A DNA stretch of 64,000 nucleotides from Corynebacterium felinum (GTDB lineage: Bacteria > Actinomycetota > Actinomycetes > Mycobacteriales > Mycobacteriaceae): positions 868,001 to 932,000 of the forward strand of contig NZ_CP047209.1 in assembly GCF_030408755.1 (NCBI RefSeq). The letters run 5' to 3'. The position numbers and the translations under genes are program-made. The notes under the pieces were generated by a model that did no database searches, was not told the DNA's origin, and saw only the letters and a list, made by a program, of their open reading frames with translations. Positions 54,301 to 64,000 of this stretch are shown in pieces. Numbering within the stretch: the stretch's first letter is position 1; every line of letters begins with the position of its first letter.

Positions 54301-55172
54301 ATTTAGGTGCGGGCATGGCCGTGGCGATGAAGGATCTGGAAATGCGTGGCGCTGGCAATATTTTGGGTGCTGAGCAGTCAGGTCATATCGCGGGCGTGGG
54401 CTTCGATTTGTACGTGCGACTTGTCGGCGAGGCTGTTGAAGCGTATCGAGCTTTGGCAGATGGGAAGGTCGTTGACGCAACTGAACAGGGGCCGAAGGAG
54501 ATTCGGATTGATTTGCCTGTCGACGCCCACATTCCAGAGTCTTATATCAGTGCTGAGCGTTTGCGTTTGGAGCTGTACCGAAAGCTGGCCACAAGTCAGT
54601 CTGAGAATGATTTGAAGAGTATTCGGGAAGAGATGATGGACCGTTTCGGTCCGCTTCCTGATGAAGTTTTGAGACTGTTGTCGGTAGCACGATTGCGTCA
54701 CGTGGCACGTCAGGCGGGAGTTGGTGATATTGCGGTTCAGGGTACTCGTATTAAGGTGCATCCTGTCGAGCTGAGCGATTCGAAGCAGGTTCGTTTGAAG
54801 CGCTTGTATCCAGGTTCAACCTATCGCGCTGCCGCGCAGGCCATTCAAATTTCGATGCCTCGTGCAGGCCGTGCGGTTACCGATCCTAAGCTTCGAGATG
54901 TTGATTTGATCCAATGGTGTGCAGATTTCCTTGCAGATATGTGGGATTTGGAGAAAGTTGATGTGCGCACGGGGGCTTATGATCGGAAGTCTTCTGTAAT
55001 TTCAGTAGAGGAAAAGCCTGCGGTGCAGTCGCGCACTCAGACTCGTCCGAACTCAGCTGCCCTTGTGAAGGAGGGGCATGCCCGTCCGGCAACGAAGCGA
55101 CGTCGTCTGTCAGATATGGATGAGGATGAACGTCGTGAGGAGCGTCGTCGGCGGTTTAGGCTGCGTGACTAA
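51381..55172 (+). CDS. mfd: Transcription-repair coupling factor
   Basis: Mfd removes RNA polymerase stalled at DNA damage and recruits UvrA. The protein is 1263 aa, slightly longer than usual. It has the UvrB-homology region with [19 protein letters not shown] near residue 75, then the RNA-polymerase-interacting CarD-like domain ([18 protein letters not shown], about 505). Helicase motif I is [11 protein letters not shown] near 663 and motif [11 protein letters not shown] near 763. The TRG and QxxGRVGR region ([17 protein letters not shown]) and the regulatory C-terminal domain follow. Confidence 0.96.
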   Translation: MLRGLLKVAATDPKLKGLISHVGQKSLHITGIDQARPWAIGALAHHAPVLVVTATGREAEDLCAELKAMYGDKVAWFPAWETLPHERLSPAADVIGARAKVLNQLDELKIVVTAARGLCQPVPRTVAGREVLRLDLGAEKEFNDVVEALVFRAYKHVDLVAKKGEFAVRGGILDIFPTTSEQPVRVEFWGDEITEIRSFSVADQRAFSEGELDSIDIFPARELPITDDIAQRATHLAHEVAGHPVLQELLTKIANKQPADGMEALIPALVDTDFVTLAELMPEGTHVIAIGPEKIRRRIADLQATDAEFLAASWEAAAMGADGPVASKHVDLSASNYRSYESLEIAALNAGQSWWTFAPPGMFEADESDTLPLEFDPAPAPRGDVEKINDMMAMLLAHTLDGGRAAFIAPAHGAIKRMVERFGDKGIRTKVATPGWEPSPGEVTLYQALSHAGLVFPKVRKHKDGAALPLIVITETDLTGNRVGDIAQAKRRKAKKRHRVDPLALKTGDYVVHETHGIGRFLKMTERTITTGDETSRREYIVLEYASSKRGQPADQLYVPMDSLDLLSKYVGGEKPTLSKMGGSDWKNTKKKARAAVREIAGELVQLYAKRQAAPGHAFAPDSPWQREMEDNFPYVETEDQMLAIESVKEDMEKPVPMDRVVVGDVGYGKTEVAVRAAFKAVQDGKQVAVLVPTTLLAQQHFSTFSERMSGFPVTIRNLSRFTSAMEAKETLAGLVDGSVDVVIGTHRLLQTGVQWKNLGLVVVDEEQRFGVEHKEHIKAMRSHVDVLTMSATPIPRTLEMSMAGIREMSTILTPPQDRHPILTYVGAQEEKQIAAAIRRELLRDGQVFYVHNKVKDIEKKARELRELVPEARIVVAHGQMNEELLEKTVQGFWDREFDVLVCTTIVETGLDIANANTLIVENAHHMGLSQLHQLRGRVGRSRERGYAYFLYPKGATLTENSYDRLATIAQNNDLGAGMAVAMKDLEMRGAGNILGAEQSGHIAGVGFDLYVRLVGEAVEAYRALADGKVVDATEQGPKEIRIDLPVDAHIPESYISAERLRLELYRKLATSQSENDLKSIREEMMDRFGPLPDEVLRLLSVARLRHVARQAGVGDIAVQGTRIKVHPVELSDSKQVRLKRLYPGSTYRAAAQAIQISMPRAGRAVTDPKLRDVDLIQWCADFLADMWDLEKVDVRTGAYDRKSSVISVEEKPAVQSRTQTRPNSAALVKEGHARPATKRRRLSDMDEDERREERRRRFRLRD

Positions 55173-55188
55173 GTGAATGGATAGGCGA

Positions 55189-55252
55189 AAACCCCCGCAT
55201 GTTCTTCGTGAAAAGGTGAGACACACTTTTGAGCAAGAGCATACGGGGGTTT
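55189..55252. terminator. Long imperfect hairpin between mfd and the amino-acid antiporter gene
   Basis: AAACCCCCGCATG pairs with CATACGGGGGTTT, and the inner CTTCGTGAAAAG / CTTTTGAGCAAG segments extend the stem. A/T-rich runs on both outer sides allow termination of both convergent genes. Confidence 0.75.
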
Positions 55253-55267
55253 GTGCGTTAAAGACTG

Positions 55268-56755
55268 TTATAACGACAGCGAACCGTTGGAAAGGCCAAC
55301 AATCGCCACGATCGCGGCAACGATAATGACAGCTACCACGAACATTTCAAAGACGTTAAACACCTTTTCTTTGCGGTAAAGGCGAGTCCATACATACGGA
55401 ATCAAGCCAGGCAACACGGCCAATGCGCCGAAGAGAACGAAAACCGGGTCAGCAGCGTAGATCAGCCACATGGAGTAAATAAACGCAACCGAGCCAACTA
55501 GAAGATGGCGGGTGTTTTCGCGGCCAGAAACCTCAGGTCCGGAATCATCAAAATGCTCACCAGCATGCGGGTGGGTAATGCCCTTGCCGCGGGTAGACAG
55601 CAAAATGAGGTACAGGGCAGAGAAAATGTAGGGCAGCAGGTACAAAACGGTGGCAAGCTGAACCATCGACACATATGTGGTTTCGTTCAGATAGAAGATG
55701 ATCACGCACAACTGGATCACAATCGTGGAAATCAACTGGGCAACCCATGGCGCACCTGCAACCGAAATTGCGCCCACCTTCTTCGGAAGAAGACCATCAA
55801 AAGCCATCATGGCAATGGGCTCAGCACACAGCATCTGCCAAGAGACATAAGCGCCGAGAACAGACAAACACAGGCCTAGCGAGATCAAAGCGCCACCCCA
55901 CGGGCCCACCACCGCTTCAAGAACACCTGCCATGGAATTATCAGGAAGTGCAGCTAGATCCTGTTGGCTTAAAACACCGAAGGACAAAGTAGCAACGGTG
56001 ACGAGCAAAACCAGAACAGTCACGAAACCAAAAACTGTTGCACGGCCCACATCCGAGCGGGTTTGCGCCTGCTTGGAATACACACTTGCGCCTTCGACGC
56101 CGATGAACACCCACACGGTAAAGAGCATGATTCCTTGAACCTGCTCAAAAACAGACACGTGAGAGGCGGTTGCCCAGAAATCGAAGGTGAATTTCTCCCA
56201 GCTAAAGCCGAGGAATGCGACCAGCACAATGAAGGCCATGATTGGAACCAGTTTTGCAATGGTGGTCACGGCGTTCATGATCTTCGCTTGCTTAATGCCC
56301 TTGGCTAGAACACCGAAGATCAGCCACGTGAGAACAGAAACAGCGAAGGCTTGCTGGAGGTTATGGTCGGCGTCGAAAAGTGGAACATAGTGCCCCAGTG
56401 TTGAGAAGAACAGTGTTGCATAGCCTACCTGGGCGATGACTGAGCCCAGCCAGTAACCCCAGCCGGCGGTGAATCCGATGTAGTCGCCAAGACCAGCGCG
56501 CACATACGAGTAGACACCAGAATCAAGGTGTGGTTTGCGGTGGGCGAGGATGTGGAAGACAAAGGCGACGCTGAGCATGCCGATGCCTGCGATTACCCAA
56601 CCGATGAGCATCGCGCCGGGTCCTGCTACGGAGGCGATGTTTTGGGGGAGGGCGAAGATTCCGGAGCCGATAGTGGATCCGATAATGATGCCCACGAGGG
56701 TCCATACGCGCACTGTGTGGGTGCGGTTGGCCGAAGATGTTTCAGTCACGTTCAC
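55268..56755 (-). CDS. Basic amino acid antiporter, ArcD/LysI type (APC superfamily)
   Basis: This 495-aa carrier has 12 membrane helices. The first helix GIIIGSTIGSGIFALPQNIA is diagnostic of arginine/ornithine- or lysine-type antiporters. VFIGVEGASVYSKQAQTR, the helix 6-7 signature, and ILLSTRGKGITHPH between later helices support this. Substrate specificity among basic amino acids cannot be read from sequence. Start is GTG 56755 with no clear ribosome site; a TATGTACT element nearby raises the possibility of a leaderless message. Confidence 0.88.
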   Translation of the reverse strand: MNVTETSSANRTHTVRVWTLVGIIIGSTIGSGIFALPQNIASVAGPGAMLIGWVIAGIGMLSVAFVFHILAHRKPHLDSGVYSYVRAGLGDYIGFTAGWGYWLGSVIAQVGYATLFFSTLGHYVPLFDADHNLQQAFAVSVLTWLIFGVLAKGIKQAKIMNAVTTIAKLVPIMAFIVLVAFLGFSWEKFTFDFWATASHVSVFEQVQGIMLFTVWVFIGVEGASVYSKQAQTRSDVGRATVFGFVTVLVLLVTVATLSFGVLSQQDLAALPDNSMAGVLEAVVGPWGGALISLGLCLSVLGAYVSWQMLCAEPIAMMAFDGLLPKKVGAISVAGAPWVAQLISTIVIQLCVIIFYLNETTYVSMVQLATVLYLLPYIFSALYLILLSTRGKGITHPHAGEHFDDSGPEVSGRENTRHLLVGSVAFIYSMWLIYAADPVFVLFGALAVLPGLIPYVWTRLYRKEKVFNVFEMFVVAVIIVAAIVAIVGLSNGSLSL

Positions 56756-57374
56756 CGCGTCAACTCTAGTACATAATTCAATACAAAACTAATATTATGC
56801 AGTGCTGGTGGCGTGATTTTGGTTAAAATTTTACAGCCTTCTTTGTGTTTGTTTCCAAGCGATGAACAATGCGATTTTTATTGTTGATTTATTCCATGTC
56901 GGCTTCACGTGCGAATGTGATGCAGACTGGTGGTTGACATGGTGGGCAGTGGGATGTGGCGCCGAGGGGTGAACTCGAGTTAGTTGTTCTGTTGTGGCGT
57001 TTTGTGGGGGAAGGTGAGCGAGGGAGAGGGAGTGGTGGCTGCAGCGCTCATCATAAACGGGGGTGGCTAAGGTGTATGTTAAACACTTTCTTGGGTGCGG
57101 AATTTGTTGGGTTTTGATGCCAGAAATGACAGAGAACGCGGTATGGGGGTAATCAGGGGTGTGTTCTACAATCTACTGTGAAATGCAGCTAAACCCGCGG
57201 AAATGTGGTGGTGACAGGGGGTGGAAGTTGTGAATTTTATCGCTTCGGCTTGTGATGTATTGCGTATTTTTTCCAAAGCCTTGATTAATTGTTGTGCGAT
57301 CGGGTTATATTAAGCAACGTAATCGTGACAAGCATCACTTACAGTTTCTTTAGAAAAGGTTCACTTTCAATCCC
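56756..57374. other. Intergenic region upstream of pyc
   Basis: This 619-nt space between divergent antiporter and pyc genes is GT-rich in its middle part and shows no credible ORF or RNA gene. A possible pyc promoter is TTGATT (57281-57286) and TTATAT (57305-57310) with an 18-nt spacer, giving a leader of about 60 nt. Confidence 0.4.
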
Positions 57375-60300
57375 ATGACCCGAAACGCTAAACCAGCAAG
57401 CTTTAACAAGGTTCTTGTCGCCAACCGTGGCGAGATCGCAGTTCGAGCATTCCGTGCAGCATACGAAATCGGCGCGAAAACCGTCGCTGTCTACCCTATT
57501 GAGGATCGCAATTCCTTCCACCGCTCCATGGCTACGGAGGCCTATCGCATTGGTACGGAGGGTTCGCCGGTTAAGGCGTACCTTGATATCGATGAGATCC
57601 TTCGCGCGGCTCATGAGGCTGGCGCTGATGCCGTGTACCCAGGTTACGGCTTCTTGTCTGAGAATGCGCAGCTTGCACGCGAGTGCGCTGAGCATAACAT
57701 CACCTTCATTGGCCCTTCCCCAGAAGTGCTGGAGTTGACTGGCGATAAGTCCGCAGCTGTGTCTGCTGCTCGTCGCGCAGGTTTGCCAACTTTGAACGAG
57801 TCCGAAGCGAGCGACGATATTGATGTTCTCGTCGCACAGGCTGAGGGGCAGACCTACCCGCTGTTCATTAAGGCTGTTGCCGGCGGCGGTGGACGCGGCA
57901 TGCGTTTCATTCCGAGCCCAGAGGAGCTTCCTGCTCTTGCTGCTGAGGCTTCCCGTGAGGCGTTGTCGGCGTTCGGCGATGCTCGTGTCTACATTGAGCG
58001 TGCGGTGATTAATCCGCAGCACATTGAGGTGCAGATTCTGGGCGATCACACTGGTGATGTCATTCACTTGTTTGAGCGTGACTGTTCGTTGCAGCGTCGC
58101 CACCAGAAGGTGGTGGAGATCGCTCCTGCGCAGCATTTGAATCCGCAGCTGCGTGAGCAGATCTGTAATGATGCGGTGAAGTTCTGTAAGGAGATCGGCT
58201 ACACCGGTGCGGGTACTGTCGAGTTCTTGGTCGATGAGCAGGGCAATTATGTGTTCATCGAGATGAATCCGCGTATCCAGGTTGAGCACACTGTGACTGA
58301 GGAAGTTACTGGTGTCGATTTGGTGAAGGCGCAGATGCAGATCGCTGCGGGCGCTACGCTGAAAGAGCTGGGCTTGACTCAGGAGTCAATTCACACTGAG
58401 GGTGCTGCGTTGCAGTGCCGCATCACTACTGAAGATCCGAATAACGGTTTCCGTCCTGATACTGGTGTGGTGACTGCGTACCGTAGCCCAGGTGGTGCTG
58501 GTGTGCGTCTCGACGGCGCGGCTCAGCTGGGTGGTGAGATCACGGCACACTTCGACTCGATGCTGGTGAAGATGACCTGCCGTGGCGCTGATTTTGCCAC
58601 TGCGGTCAGCCGTGCTCAGCGTGCGTTGGCTGAGTTCACGGTGTCGGGTGTGTCGACAAATATCGGCTTCTTGCGTGCGTTGCTGCGTGAGCCTGATTTC
58701 ACGTCGAAGCGTGTGGCTACCTCGTTCATTGCTGATCACCCGTGGCTGTTGTCTGCTCCTCCTGCCGATGATGAGGCGGGTCGGATTCTTGATTACTTGG
58801 CGGATGTCACTGTTAACCGCCCGCATGGTGCGCCTCCTGCGGTTGGTGCCGCCGTCGATAAGCTGCCTGCTTTGGGTAAGTTGCGTCGCGGTTCACGCGA
58901 TATGCTGCGCGATTTGGGTCCTGTGGAGTTCGCTAAGTCGCTGCGTCGGCAGTCTGCGCTTGCGGTGACGGATACTACTTTCCGTGATGCTCACCAGTCG
59001 CTGCTGGCAACGCGCGTGCGCTCGTCTGCGCTTGTCGACGCCGCCCGCCACGTCTCCCATCTGACTCCGGAGCTGTTGAGCGTGGAGGCATGGGGTGGCG
59101 CGACCTACGATGTTGCTTTGCGCTTCTTGCATGAGGATCCGTGGGAGCGCCTTGCTGAGCTGCGCCATGTGATGCCGAATGTGAATATTCAGATGTTGCT
59201 GCGTGGACGTAACACTGTTGGCTACACCCCATATCCTGATTCTGTTTGCAAGGCTTTCGTGGAGGAAGCTGCACGCACGGGCGTGGATATCTTCCGTATT
59301 TTTGATGCGCTGAATGATGTATCCCAGATGCGCCCAGCTATCGATGCTGTGCTGGAGACCGGCACGACCGTTGCTGAGGTTGCCATGGCGTATTCCGGTA
59401 ACTTGGTGGATCCGAATGAGAAGCTGTACACGCTGGATTATTACTTGAAGCTTGCAGAGCAGATTGTTGATTCCGGCGCGCATATTTTAGCTATTAAGGA
59501 TATGGCTGGTCTGCTTCGCCCTGCTGCCGCAACGAAGCTGGTCACAGCATTGCGCAAGGAATTTGATCTGCCTGTTCACGTGCACACGCACGATACTGCA
59601 GGCGGCCAGTTGGCTACCTACTTGGCTGCAGCTAATGCTGGCGCCGACGCCGTCGATGGTGCATCCGCTCCGTTGTCGGGTACGACTTCGCAGCCTTCTT
59701 TGTCGGCTATTGTTGCCGCTTTTGCCAACACCCCACGCGATACCGGCTTGAGCTTGGATGCTATTTCCGACATGGAGCCTTACTGGGAAGCTGTACGCCA
59801 AATGTATGCGCCATTCGAGTCTGGTACTCCTGGCCCAACTGGCCGTGTGTACCACCATGAGATTCCAGGTGGGCAGCTGTCGAATCTGCGTGCGCAGGCA
59901 GTGGCATTGGGCTTGGCTGATCGTTTCGAGCTGATTGAAGACAACTATGCTGCGGTCAACGAGATGCTCGGTCGCCCAACGAAGGTGACGCCTTCGTCTA
60001 AGGTCGTGGGCGATTTGGCGTTGCACTTGGTGGGTGCGGGCGTTGATCCGAAGGATTTCGCTGCGGACCCTCAGAAGTATGACATTCCAGATTCCGTGAT
60101 TGCGTTCCTCAATGGTGAATTGGGTACTCCTCCTGGTGGTTGGCCTGAGCCTTTGCGCAGCAAGGCGCTGGAGGGTCGTGCACCGGCTCGTGCGGTAACG
60201 GAAGTTCCGGAGGAGGAAGCTGCGGCTTTGTCCAGTGAGGATGCTGCTACTCGCCGAGCGTGCTTGAACCGTTTGATGTTCCCGAAGCCTGCGGAGGAGT

Positions 60301-60779
60301 TTGCTGAGCACCGCCGTCGTTTCGGTGATACCTCTGTGTTGACTGACCGTGAGTTCTTCTACGGTTTGGTTGAGGGCAAGGAAACACACATTCAGTTGGG
60401 CGATTCTCATCATATGCTGGTTCGTTTGGATGCGATCTCTGAGCCTGATGAGAAGGGTATGCGCACCATTGTGTTCAACGTCAATGGTCAGATTCGTCCG
60501 ATGCGTGTGCGCGATCGTTCGGTGGAGTCGAATGTTGCTGCAGTTGAGAAGGCTGATGCTTCGAACCCAGGCCATGTTGCAGCACCGTTTGCTGGTGTGG
60601 TGACGGTGACGTCGAAGGTGGGCGATACCGTTGAGGCAGGTGCTCCTGTGGCTGTTATTGAAGCGATGAAGATGGAAGCGACGATTACTGCTCCTGTCGC
60701 TGGCACTATCGAGCGCATCGTCTTGGTTCAACCAACCAAGGTTGAAGGCGGAGATTTGCTGCTGGTCATCAATCCTTAA
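57375..60779 (+). CDS. pyc: Pyruvate carboxylase
   Basis: Pyc carboxylates pyruvate to oxaloacetate, the main anaplerotic reaction of corynebacteria. The 1134-aa single chain contains the biotin carboxylase domain (VLVANRGEIAVRAFRAA at the start, ATP-grasp loop FIKAVAGGGGRGMRF near 160-175, EMNPRIQVEHTVTEE). The carboxyltransferase barrel follows (DTTFRDAHQSLLATRVR, HTHDTAGGQ). The C-terminal biotinyl domain has EAMKMEA with biotin lysine K1099. Length is normal. Confidence 0.97.
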   Translation: MTRNAKPASFNKVLVANRGEIAVRAFRAAYEIGAKTVAVYPIEDRNSFHRSMATEAYRIGTEGSPVKAYLDIDEILRAAHEAGADAVYPGYGFLSENAQLARECAEHNITFIGPSPEVLELTGDKSAAVSAARRAGLPTLNESEASDDIDVLVAQAEGQTYPLFIKAVAGGGGRGMRFIPSPEELPALAAEASREALSAFGDARVYIERAVINPQHIEVQILGDHTGDVIHLFERDCSLQRRHQKVVEIAPAQHLNPQLREQICNDAVKFCKEIGYTGAGTVEFLVDEQGNYVFIEMNPRIQVEHTVTEEVTGVDLVKAQMQIAAGATLKELGLTQESIHTEGAALQCRITTEDPNNGFRPDTGVVTAYRSPGGAGVRLDGAAQLGGEITAHFDSMLVKMTCRGADFATAVSRAQRALAEFTVSGVSTNIGFLRALLREPDFTSKRVATSFIADHPWLLSAPPADDEAGRILDYLADVTVNRPHGAPPAVGAAVDKLPALGKLRRGSRDMLRDLGPVEFAKSLRRQSALAVTDTTFRDAHQSLLATRVRSSALVDAARHVSHLTPELLSVEAWGGATYDVALRFLHEDPWERLAELRHVMPNVNIQMLLRGRNTVGYTPYPDSVCKAFVEEAARTGVDIFRIFDALNDVSQMRPAIDAVLETGTTVAEVAMAYSGNLVDPNEKLYTLDYYLKLAEQIVDSGAHILAIKDMAGLLRPAAATKLVTALRKEFDLPVHVHTHDTAGGQLATYLAAANAGADAVDGASAPLSGTTSQPSLSAIVAAFANTPRDTGLSLDAISDMEPYWEAVRQMYAPFESGTPGPTGRVYHHEIPGGQLSNLRAQAVALGLADRFELIEDNYAAVNEMLGRPTKVTPSSKVVGDLALHLVGAGVDPKDFAADPQKYDIPDSVIAFLNGELGTPPGGWPEPLRSKALEGRAPARAVTEVPEEEAAALSSEDAATRRACLNRLMFPKPAEEFAEHRRRFGDTSVLTDREFFYGLVEGKETHIQLGDSHHMLVRLDAISEPDEKGMRTIVFNVNGQIRPMRVRDRSVESNVAAVEKADASNPGHVAAPFAGVVTVTSKVGDTVEAGAPVAVIEAMKMEATITAPVAGTIERIVLVQPTKVEGGDLLLVINP

Positions 60780-60793
60780 TTGCTCTGTTTCAT

Positions 60794-60875
60794 ACTCCCC
60801 ACAGCCATTACAGTGGGGGAGTGTGAATGAGTAAGTCCCTAGGAATGGTCTTGAACGATCATTCCTAGGGACTTT
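60794..60875 (+). terminator. Tandem terminators after pyc
   Basis: Two hairpins follow the pyc stop. The first pairs ACTCCCCAC (60794-60802) with GTGGGGGAGT (60813-60822, one bulge). The second is stronger: AAGTCCCTAGGAATG (60833-60847) with CATTCCTAGGGACTT (60860-60874), followed by TT. Confidence 0.88.
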
Positions 60876-61202
60876 TGGGTTACAAGGTGTTTTTTTCGGA
60901 GTGTGTACTGCGTGCCACTGTTTCCTCGCATATGGTTTCACGATCAGCCCCTAGCGTTGTTGGGTGCGGTTAGCACGTAGTGTTTATGTGCAGCATTTTT
61001 GCTTTGCGACGCCACCAACAGGTCCACCTGAGTGAAAACTGCGGCAGATCTTGGTACACCAGCATTGTGTGTGGCTGCACCTAGTGTGGGGGTGCGGATA
61101 AGTATGTGGCCTTATCTGGCGGTCAGATCATGGTTTTCATGGTGTGCAGTACGTTTGATACGAAACGTTGATGTATGCTGCGTCCAGGAAATATCTACGG
61201 GG
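60876..61202. other. Intergenic region between pyc terminators and prpR end
   Basis: Nothing here looks like a gene. A short open frame from about 61033 and another entering prpR from 61168 have no recognisable sequence features or ribosome sites. Two genes converge on this 327-nt gap. Confidence 0.4.
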
Positions 61203-62675
61203 TTATAGTCGTGGCCGGTACGGTAAGTCGGGGGAGAAATTCTCATTAATATCCAAGGGGAGCCCCAGAGCTGGAAATGCACGCTGGTGGCAATTGTCCC
61301 TTTCGCAAATGCGGCAACCAGCGCCGATAGGGGTGGCGGCTTCGGGGGCGAGTTCTAATCCTTTGGAATAGACCCAATTTTTTGCCTGCTCAATATCACA
61401 GCCCAATCCGATTGCGAACTCGGTGCGTTCCATGCTGAAGCTGCGTGGGGTGGAAGCGACAGTGCGTGCAATCCAGAGGTAGGTGCGCCCGTCAGGCATT
61501 TGGGCAACCTGTCGGATGATGCGTCCTGGTGTTTCGAAGGCGCGGTGGATTACCCACTTGGGGCAGGCACCACCGCTGCGGGAAAAGTGGAAGCTGGTGG
61601 CTGATTGGCGTTTTGAAATATTGCCTGCGCGGTCGGTGCGGATGAAGAAGAAGGGAATGCCTTCGTTGTTTTCGCGCTGGAGTGAAGAAAGGCGGTGGCA
61701 GGTGGTTTCGAAGCTTGTGCCGAAATGGCTGCGGATACGGTCGATATCGAAGTGGTTTTCTTTCGCGGTGCGCAAAAATTCTGAGTAGGGCATGACCACT
61801 GCGGCGGCGAAGTATTGGGCTAAGCCCACGCGGGTGAGTTTCTGGGCTTCTGGGCTTAAGTGAGGGTCGCGGGCGAGGGTATCGATGAGGGCGTCGTGGA
61901 CGAGGTAACACCACTGCATGGCTAATTCGAAGCATTGCTGAGCTTCTGTGAGATCAATGCGGAGACGGACTTGTTGGTTGATAAAGATGCGCCGCGGGCC
62001 ATCGTCGTGTGCTTTGTATTTCACGCTGATTCCACGTTTATCTAAAGCTGCGGTCAGTCGTGTGACGCGCATACCAACAGGGCCTAAACTTGCGGCGAAT
62101 TCTTCTGCCAACGTATCGAGTTCAGAAATATGATTGCGACGTTCGTAGAAGAAGTCGCGTACTTCCTCGTACACCATGGATTGGGATTGAAAGTACGGTT
62201 TCTGGGGGTTAGATGTGGGGTAGGTTTCAGATTCTGCAAAATTAGCGAAATCTTCTGTCCCGAGGGTGGGAGGGAGGGGTTTTCCTTCCCGTTGTTGGAT
62301 GTGGACAAGAGTGGTCATGTCGGTTAGTGCGCGGGCGAGGTGCACGATTCCGCGGGCAAGGTCGGGGTATCGGGCTGCGAGATCGTGGAGATCTTCAGGG
62401 TTGGCGCCGCTTAAGCCTGCTGTGGAAAAGGATTCGTGAAGGTCTGCGACAAAACGGGCGTTTGTTTCGGGGGAGAAGTAGGTGGAGTTGAGGGAAAAAG
62501 CCTTGCTGAGGTTGGAAATTGCGGTGGTGGTGAGTGGGCGTTGGTCGTTTTCGAGTTGGTTGAGGTAGCTGGTTGAAAGGTTTGCTGCGCGCGCCATTGC
62601 GTGTTGTGTGAGCCCGAGGTTGCGGCGAAGTGTCCGAATTTTCGCCCCCGCATAAATCTTTTCCATGGCCTCCAT
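61203..62675 (-). CDS. prpR: RamB/PrpR-type transcriptional regulator (XRE HTH plus short-chain fatty acyl regulator domain)
   Basis: This 490-aa protein starts from ATG 62675 (ATG 62666, with GGAG close by, is possible). An N-terminal helix-turn-helix (AGAKIRTLRRNLGLTQHAMARAANLSTSYLNQLEN in parts; residues about 5-60) is followed by an IrrE-like middle region (MQWCYLVHDALID). The C-terminal domain has conserved cysteines: GGACPKWVIHRAF, and AGCRICERDNCHQRAFPALG. This fits the RamB/PrpR family that senses acyl-CoA signals. Divergence from prpD points to propionate metabolism and to PrpR rather than RamB. Confidence 0.85.
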   Translation of the reverse strand: MEAMEKIYAGAKIRTLRRNLGLTQHAMARAANLSTSYLNQLENDQRPLTTTAISNLSKAFSLNSTYFSPETNARFVADLHESFSTAGLSGANPEDLHDLAARYPDLARGIVHLARALTDMTTLVHIQQREGKPLPPTLGTEDFANFAESETYPTSNPQKPYFQSQSMVYEEVRDFFYERRNHISELDTLAEEFAASLGPVGMRVTRLTAALDKRGISVKYKAHDDGPRRIFINQQVRLRIDLTEAQQCFELAMQWCYLVHDALIDTLARDPHLSPEAQKLTRVGLAQYFAAAVVMPYSEFLRTAKENHFDIDRIRSHFGTSFETTCHRLSSLQRENNEGIPFFFIRTDRAGNISKRQSATSFHFSRSGGACPKWVIHRAFETPGRIIRQVAQMPDGRTYLWIARTVASTPRSFSMERTEFAIGLGCDIEQAKNWVYSKGLELAPEAATPIGAGCRICERDNCHQRAFPALGLPLDINENFSPDLPYRPRL

Positions 62676-63155
62676 TGTGCCGTGAAAACATGACCCACGT
62701 CGCATTTTTGCATTATTTGCAGATGCGAAGAAAAAGGACACTAATTTTTGCAAGATTTTTCCCTGTTGCCACCTGCCCCGAAGCGCTACCGTAGTGATTA
62801 ATCAATTTTTGATTACTACCCACGAAAGTGGGTGGGAGGGTCGTGAGTGTCAATTCCTGAACAATCCCCATTTATTCCCCTCGTGCATCTTTAAGAAAGT
62901 TCCTTGAACGTCTCTTACAACCTCTTACACTTTGCCATCGCGCAGCCATCAGCATTCGCACGCTGTTGCGCTAGGTCAAGGCCAGACGTCACGCAGAGAC
63001 AATCACGAAACTGCCAAGTGCACACACAGAGTGTGGGAAAGATTCAGGGATAAAGGCGCATTACGGCCCGTTGATGCCCCATTAAGATCCCACAACCGGA
63101 TTGTTCACAACCGCAGGTGGGGGTTCATACAAAGGAGTGACAGGTACTAAAGATT
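62676..63155. promoter_or_regulatory. prpR-prpD divergent control region
   Basis: This 480-nt region separates the regulator and prpD. TTTTTGCATTATTTGCA (62705-62721) and ATTTTTGCAAG (62744-62754) resemble TTTGCAAA elements bound by RamB/PrpR-type regulators and lie just upstream of prpR. A possible prpD promoter is TTGAAC (62904-62909) and TACACT (62926-62931), spacer 16. It would leave a leader of about 220 nt. ACCCAC-GAAA-GTGGGT (62818-62833) forms a small tetraloop hairpin. Confidence 0.45.
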
Positions 63156-64000
63156 ATGGAAAATCATGTAGTAAAAACACGTCGTTCAGCAGAAGAGTTT
63201 CCCCGCGAGGAACACCTTGCTTTCTTAATCGCCCAGGTTGCGGCTGACCCTGTTGCAGTTCCTGAAGACACCAAGGAGATGATCCTCAACCGCATTATTG
63301 ATAATGCTGCGGTGTCGGCGGCCTCTGTGCTTCGCCGTCCCGTGACTGTTGCGCGTCGTCAGGCCGAAGCGCATAAGGTGAGCACCGGGGGTGCAAAGGT
63401 CTTCGGCATTGAAGGAAATTACTCTGCTGAGTGGGCTGCTTTTGCCAATGGTGTTGCCGTGCGCGAGTTGGACTTCCACGATACTTTCCTCGCCGCTGAC
63501 TACTCTCACCCAGGTGATAACATCCCAGCTATTCTTGCTGCAGCGCAGCATAAGAAGGTGTCCGGCACGGATCTGATCCGCGGTTTGGCTACCGGCTATG
63601 AAATTCAGGTGGATTTGGTGCGTGGCATGTGCCTGCACGAGTTCAAGATCGACCATGTGGCTCATCTGGGCCCTTCCGTAGCGGCTGGTTTGGGCACCAT
63701 GCTGAAGTTGCCGGTTGATGTGATTTATCAGGCTATTGGCCAGGCATTGCACACTACGACTGCAACCCGCCAGTCCCGCAAGGGCGAGATTTCTTCGTGG
63801 AAGGCTTTCGCACCGGCGTTTGCGGGCAAGATGGGTATCGAGGCAGTTGACCGCGCGATGCGTGGCGAGGGCGCACCATCCCCGATTTGGGAAGGCGAAG
63901 ATGGTGTAATCGCGTGGCTTTTGGGTGGTCCGGATCGCGAATATATTATTCCGCTGCCTGCCCAAGGTGAGCCGAAGCGCGCAATTCTGGATACGTTTAC
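63156..64000 (+). CDS. prpD: 2-methylcitrate dehydratase PrpD (3' end outside window)
   Basis: This partial MmgE/PrpD-family protein has 281 codons here. Diagnostic stretches are [29 protein letters not shown] (in parts), [21 protein letters not shown], and [24 protein letters not shown]. PrpD dehydrates 2-methylcitrate in propionate catabolism. prpB and prpC are expected further downstream. No optimal ribosome site precedes the ATG; GGAG at 63134 is 18 nt away. Confidence 0.92.
   Translation, partial: MENHVVKTRRSAEEFPREEHLAFLIAQVAADPVAVPEDTKEMILNRIIDNAAVSAASVLRRPVTVARRQAEAHKVSTGGAKVFGIEGNYSAEWAAFANGVAVRELDFHDTFLAADYSHPGDNIPAILAAAQHKKVSGTDLIRGLATGYEIQVDLVRGMCLHEFKIDHVAHLGPSVAAGLGTMLKLPVDVIYQAIGQALHTTTATRQSRKGEISSWKAFAPAFAGKMGIEAVDRAMRGEGAPSPIWEGEDGVIAWLLGGPDREYIIPLPAQGEPKRAILDTF

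Noticed and set aside
59487..60941. Open frame of 484 codons opposite pyc
   Set aside because: Antisense to the conserved carboxyltransferase and biotinyl domains; Arg/His/Gln-rich composition typical of a codon-bias shadow.
61168..61371. Short forward ORF overlapping the 3' end of prpR
   Set aside because: Mostly antisense to a well-supported gene; no family resemblance or ribosome site.
1..64000. CRISPR array, prophage or insertion sequence
   Set aside because: No regularly spaced repeats, integrase, phage structural genes or transposase-like ORFs were seen.

Overview
The window looks like a chromosomal segment of a Corynebacterium, most likely from the C. diphtheriae / C. ulcerans / C. 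pseudotuberculosis group. This rests on content and style: a nan-nag sialic acid cluster, the long (476 aa) GapB-type GAPDH, monofunctional-chain pyruvate carboxylase, fused PutA, a RamB-like PrpR regulator next to prpD, two Pth paralogues, PPK2, and intermediate GC. Species is inference; no database was searched.

Layout. 1-7.4 kb: the ATPase end of an oligopeptide-type ABC importer, then nanA, nanE, a GntR-family NanR, nanK, nagA and nagB. Together these give import and breakdown of sialic acid to fructose-6-phosphate. 7.5-11 kb: ksgA, ispE and an ABC-F ATPase. 11.1-12.3 kb: a 13E12/DUF222 HNH nuclease, with an inverted pair of DnaA-box-like 9-mers upstream. 12.4-22.9 kb: ABM-type monooxygenase, PPK2, HAD phosphatase, enoyl-CoA hydratase/HIBYL-CoA hydrolase family protein, a hypothetical protein, TetR regulator, putA and a GntP-type permease. 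23-28.9 kb: gapB, two small membrane transport-type proteins, an HNH-less DUF222-like protein and prfC.

29.2-39.9 kb is the most unusual region: eight co-directional genes for an anchored-repeat-type ABC transporter system. It has an ATPase, a permease and a ZnuA-like lipoprotein whose binding domain is split by an inserted repeat module. Five further exported, membrane-anchored proteins are built from the same module (choice-of-anchor M / actinobacterial surface-anchored repeat). I count eight copies of the module, each with an H-x-H motif. The layout suggests a surface relay handing a metal, probably zinc, to the importer. The families are catalogued (TIGR03769-TIGR03773) but to my knowledge the mechanism is not established.

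40-50.5 kb: two Pth paralogues flanking a nitronate monooxygenase-type protein, an FAH-family hydrolase and a small Cys-rich protein; then rplY, an AlkD-like protein, prs, glmU, a lipoprotein multicopper oxidase, a TDT-family carrier and tRNA-Gln. 50.7-64 kb: TetR regulator overlapping mfd, an ArcD-type antiporter, pyc, and the divergent pair prpR / prpD, the latter cut by the window end.

By eye, codon style changes sharply in places: C-ending codons dominate about 2-10.7 kb and 31.5-36 kb and give way abruptly to mixed usage. I see no CRISPR array, prophage, insertion sequence or rRNA. One tRNA was found.
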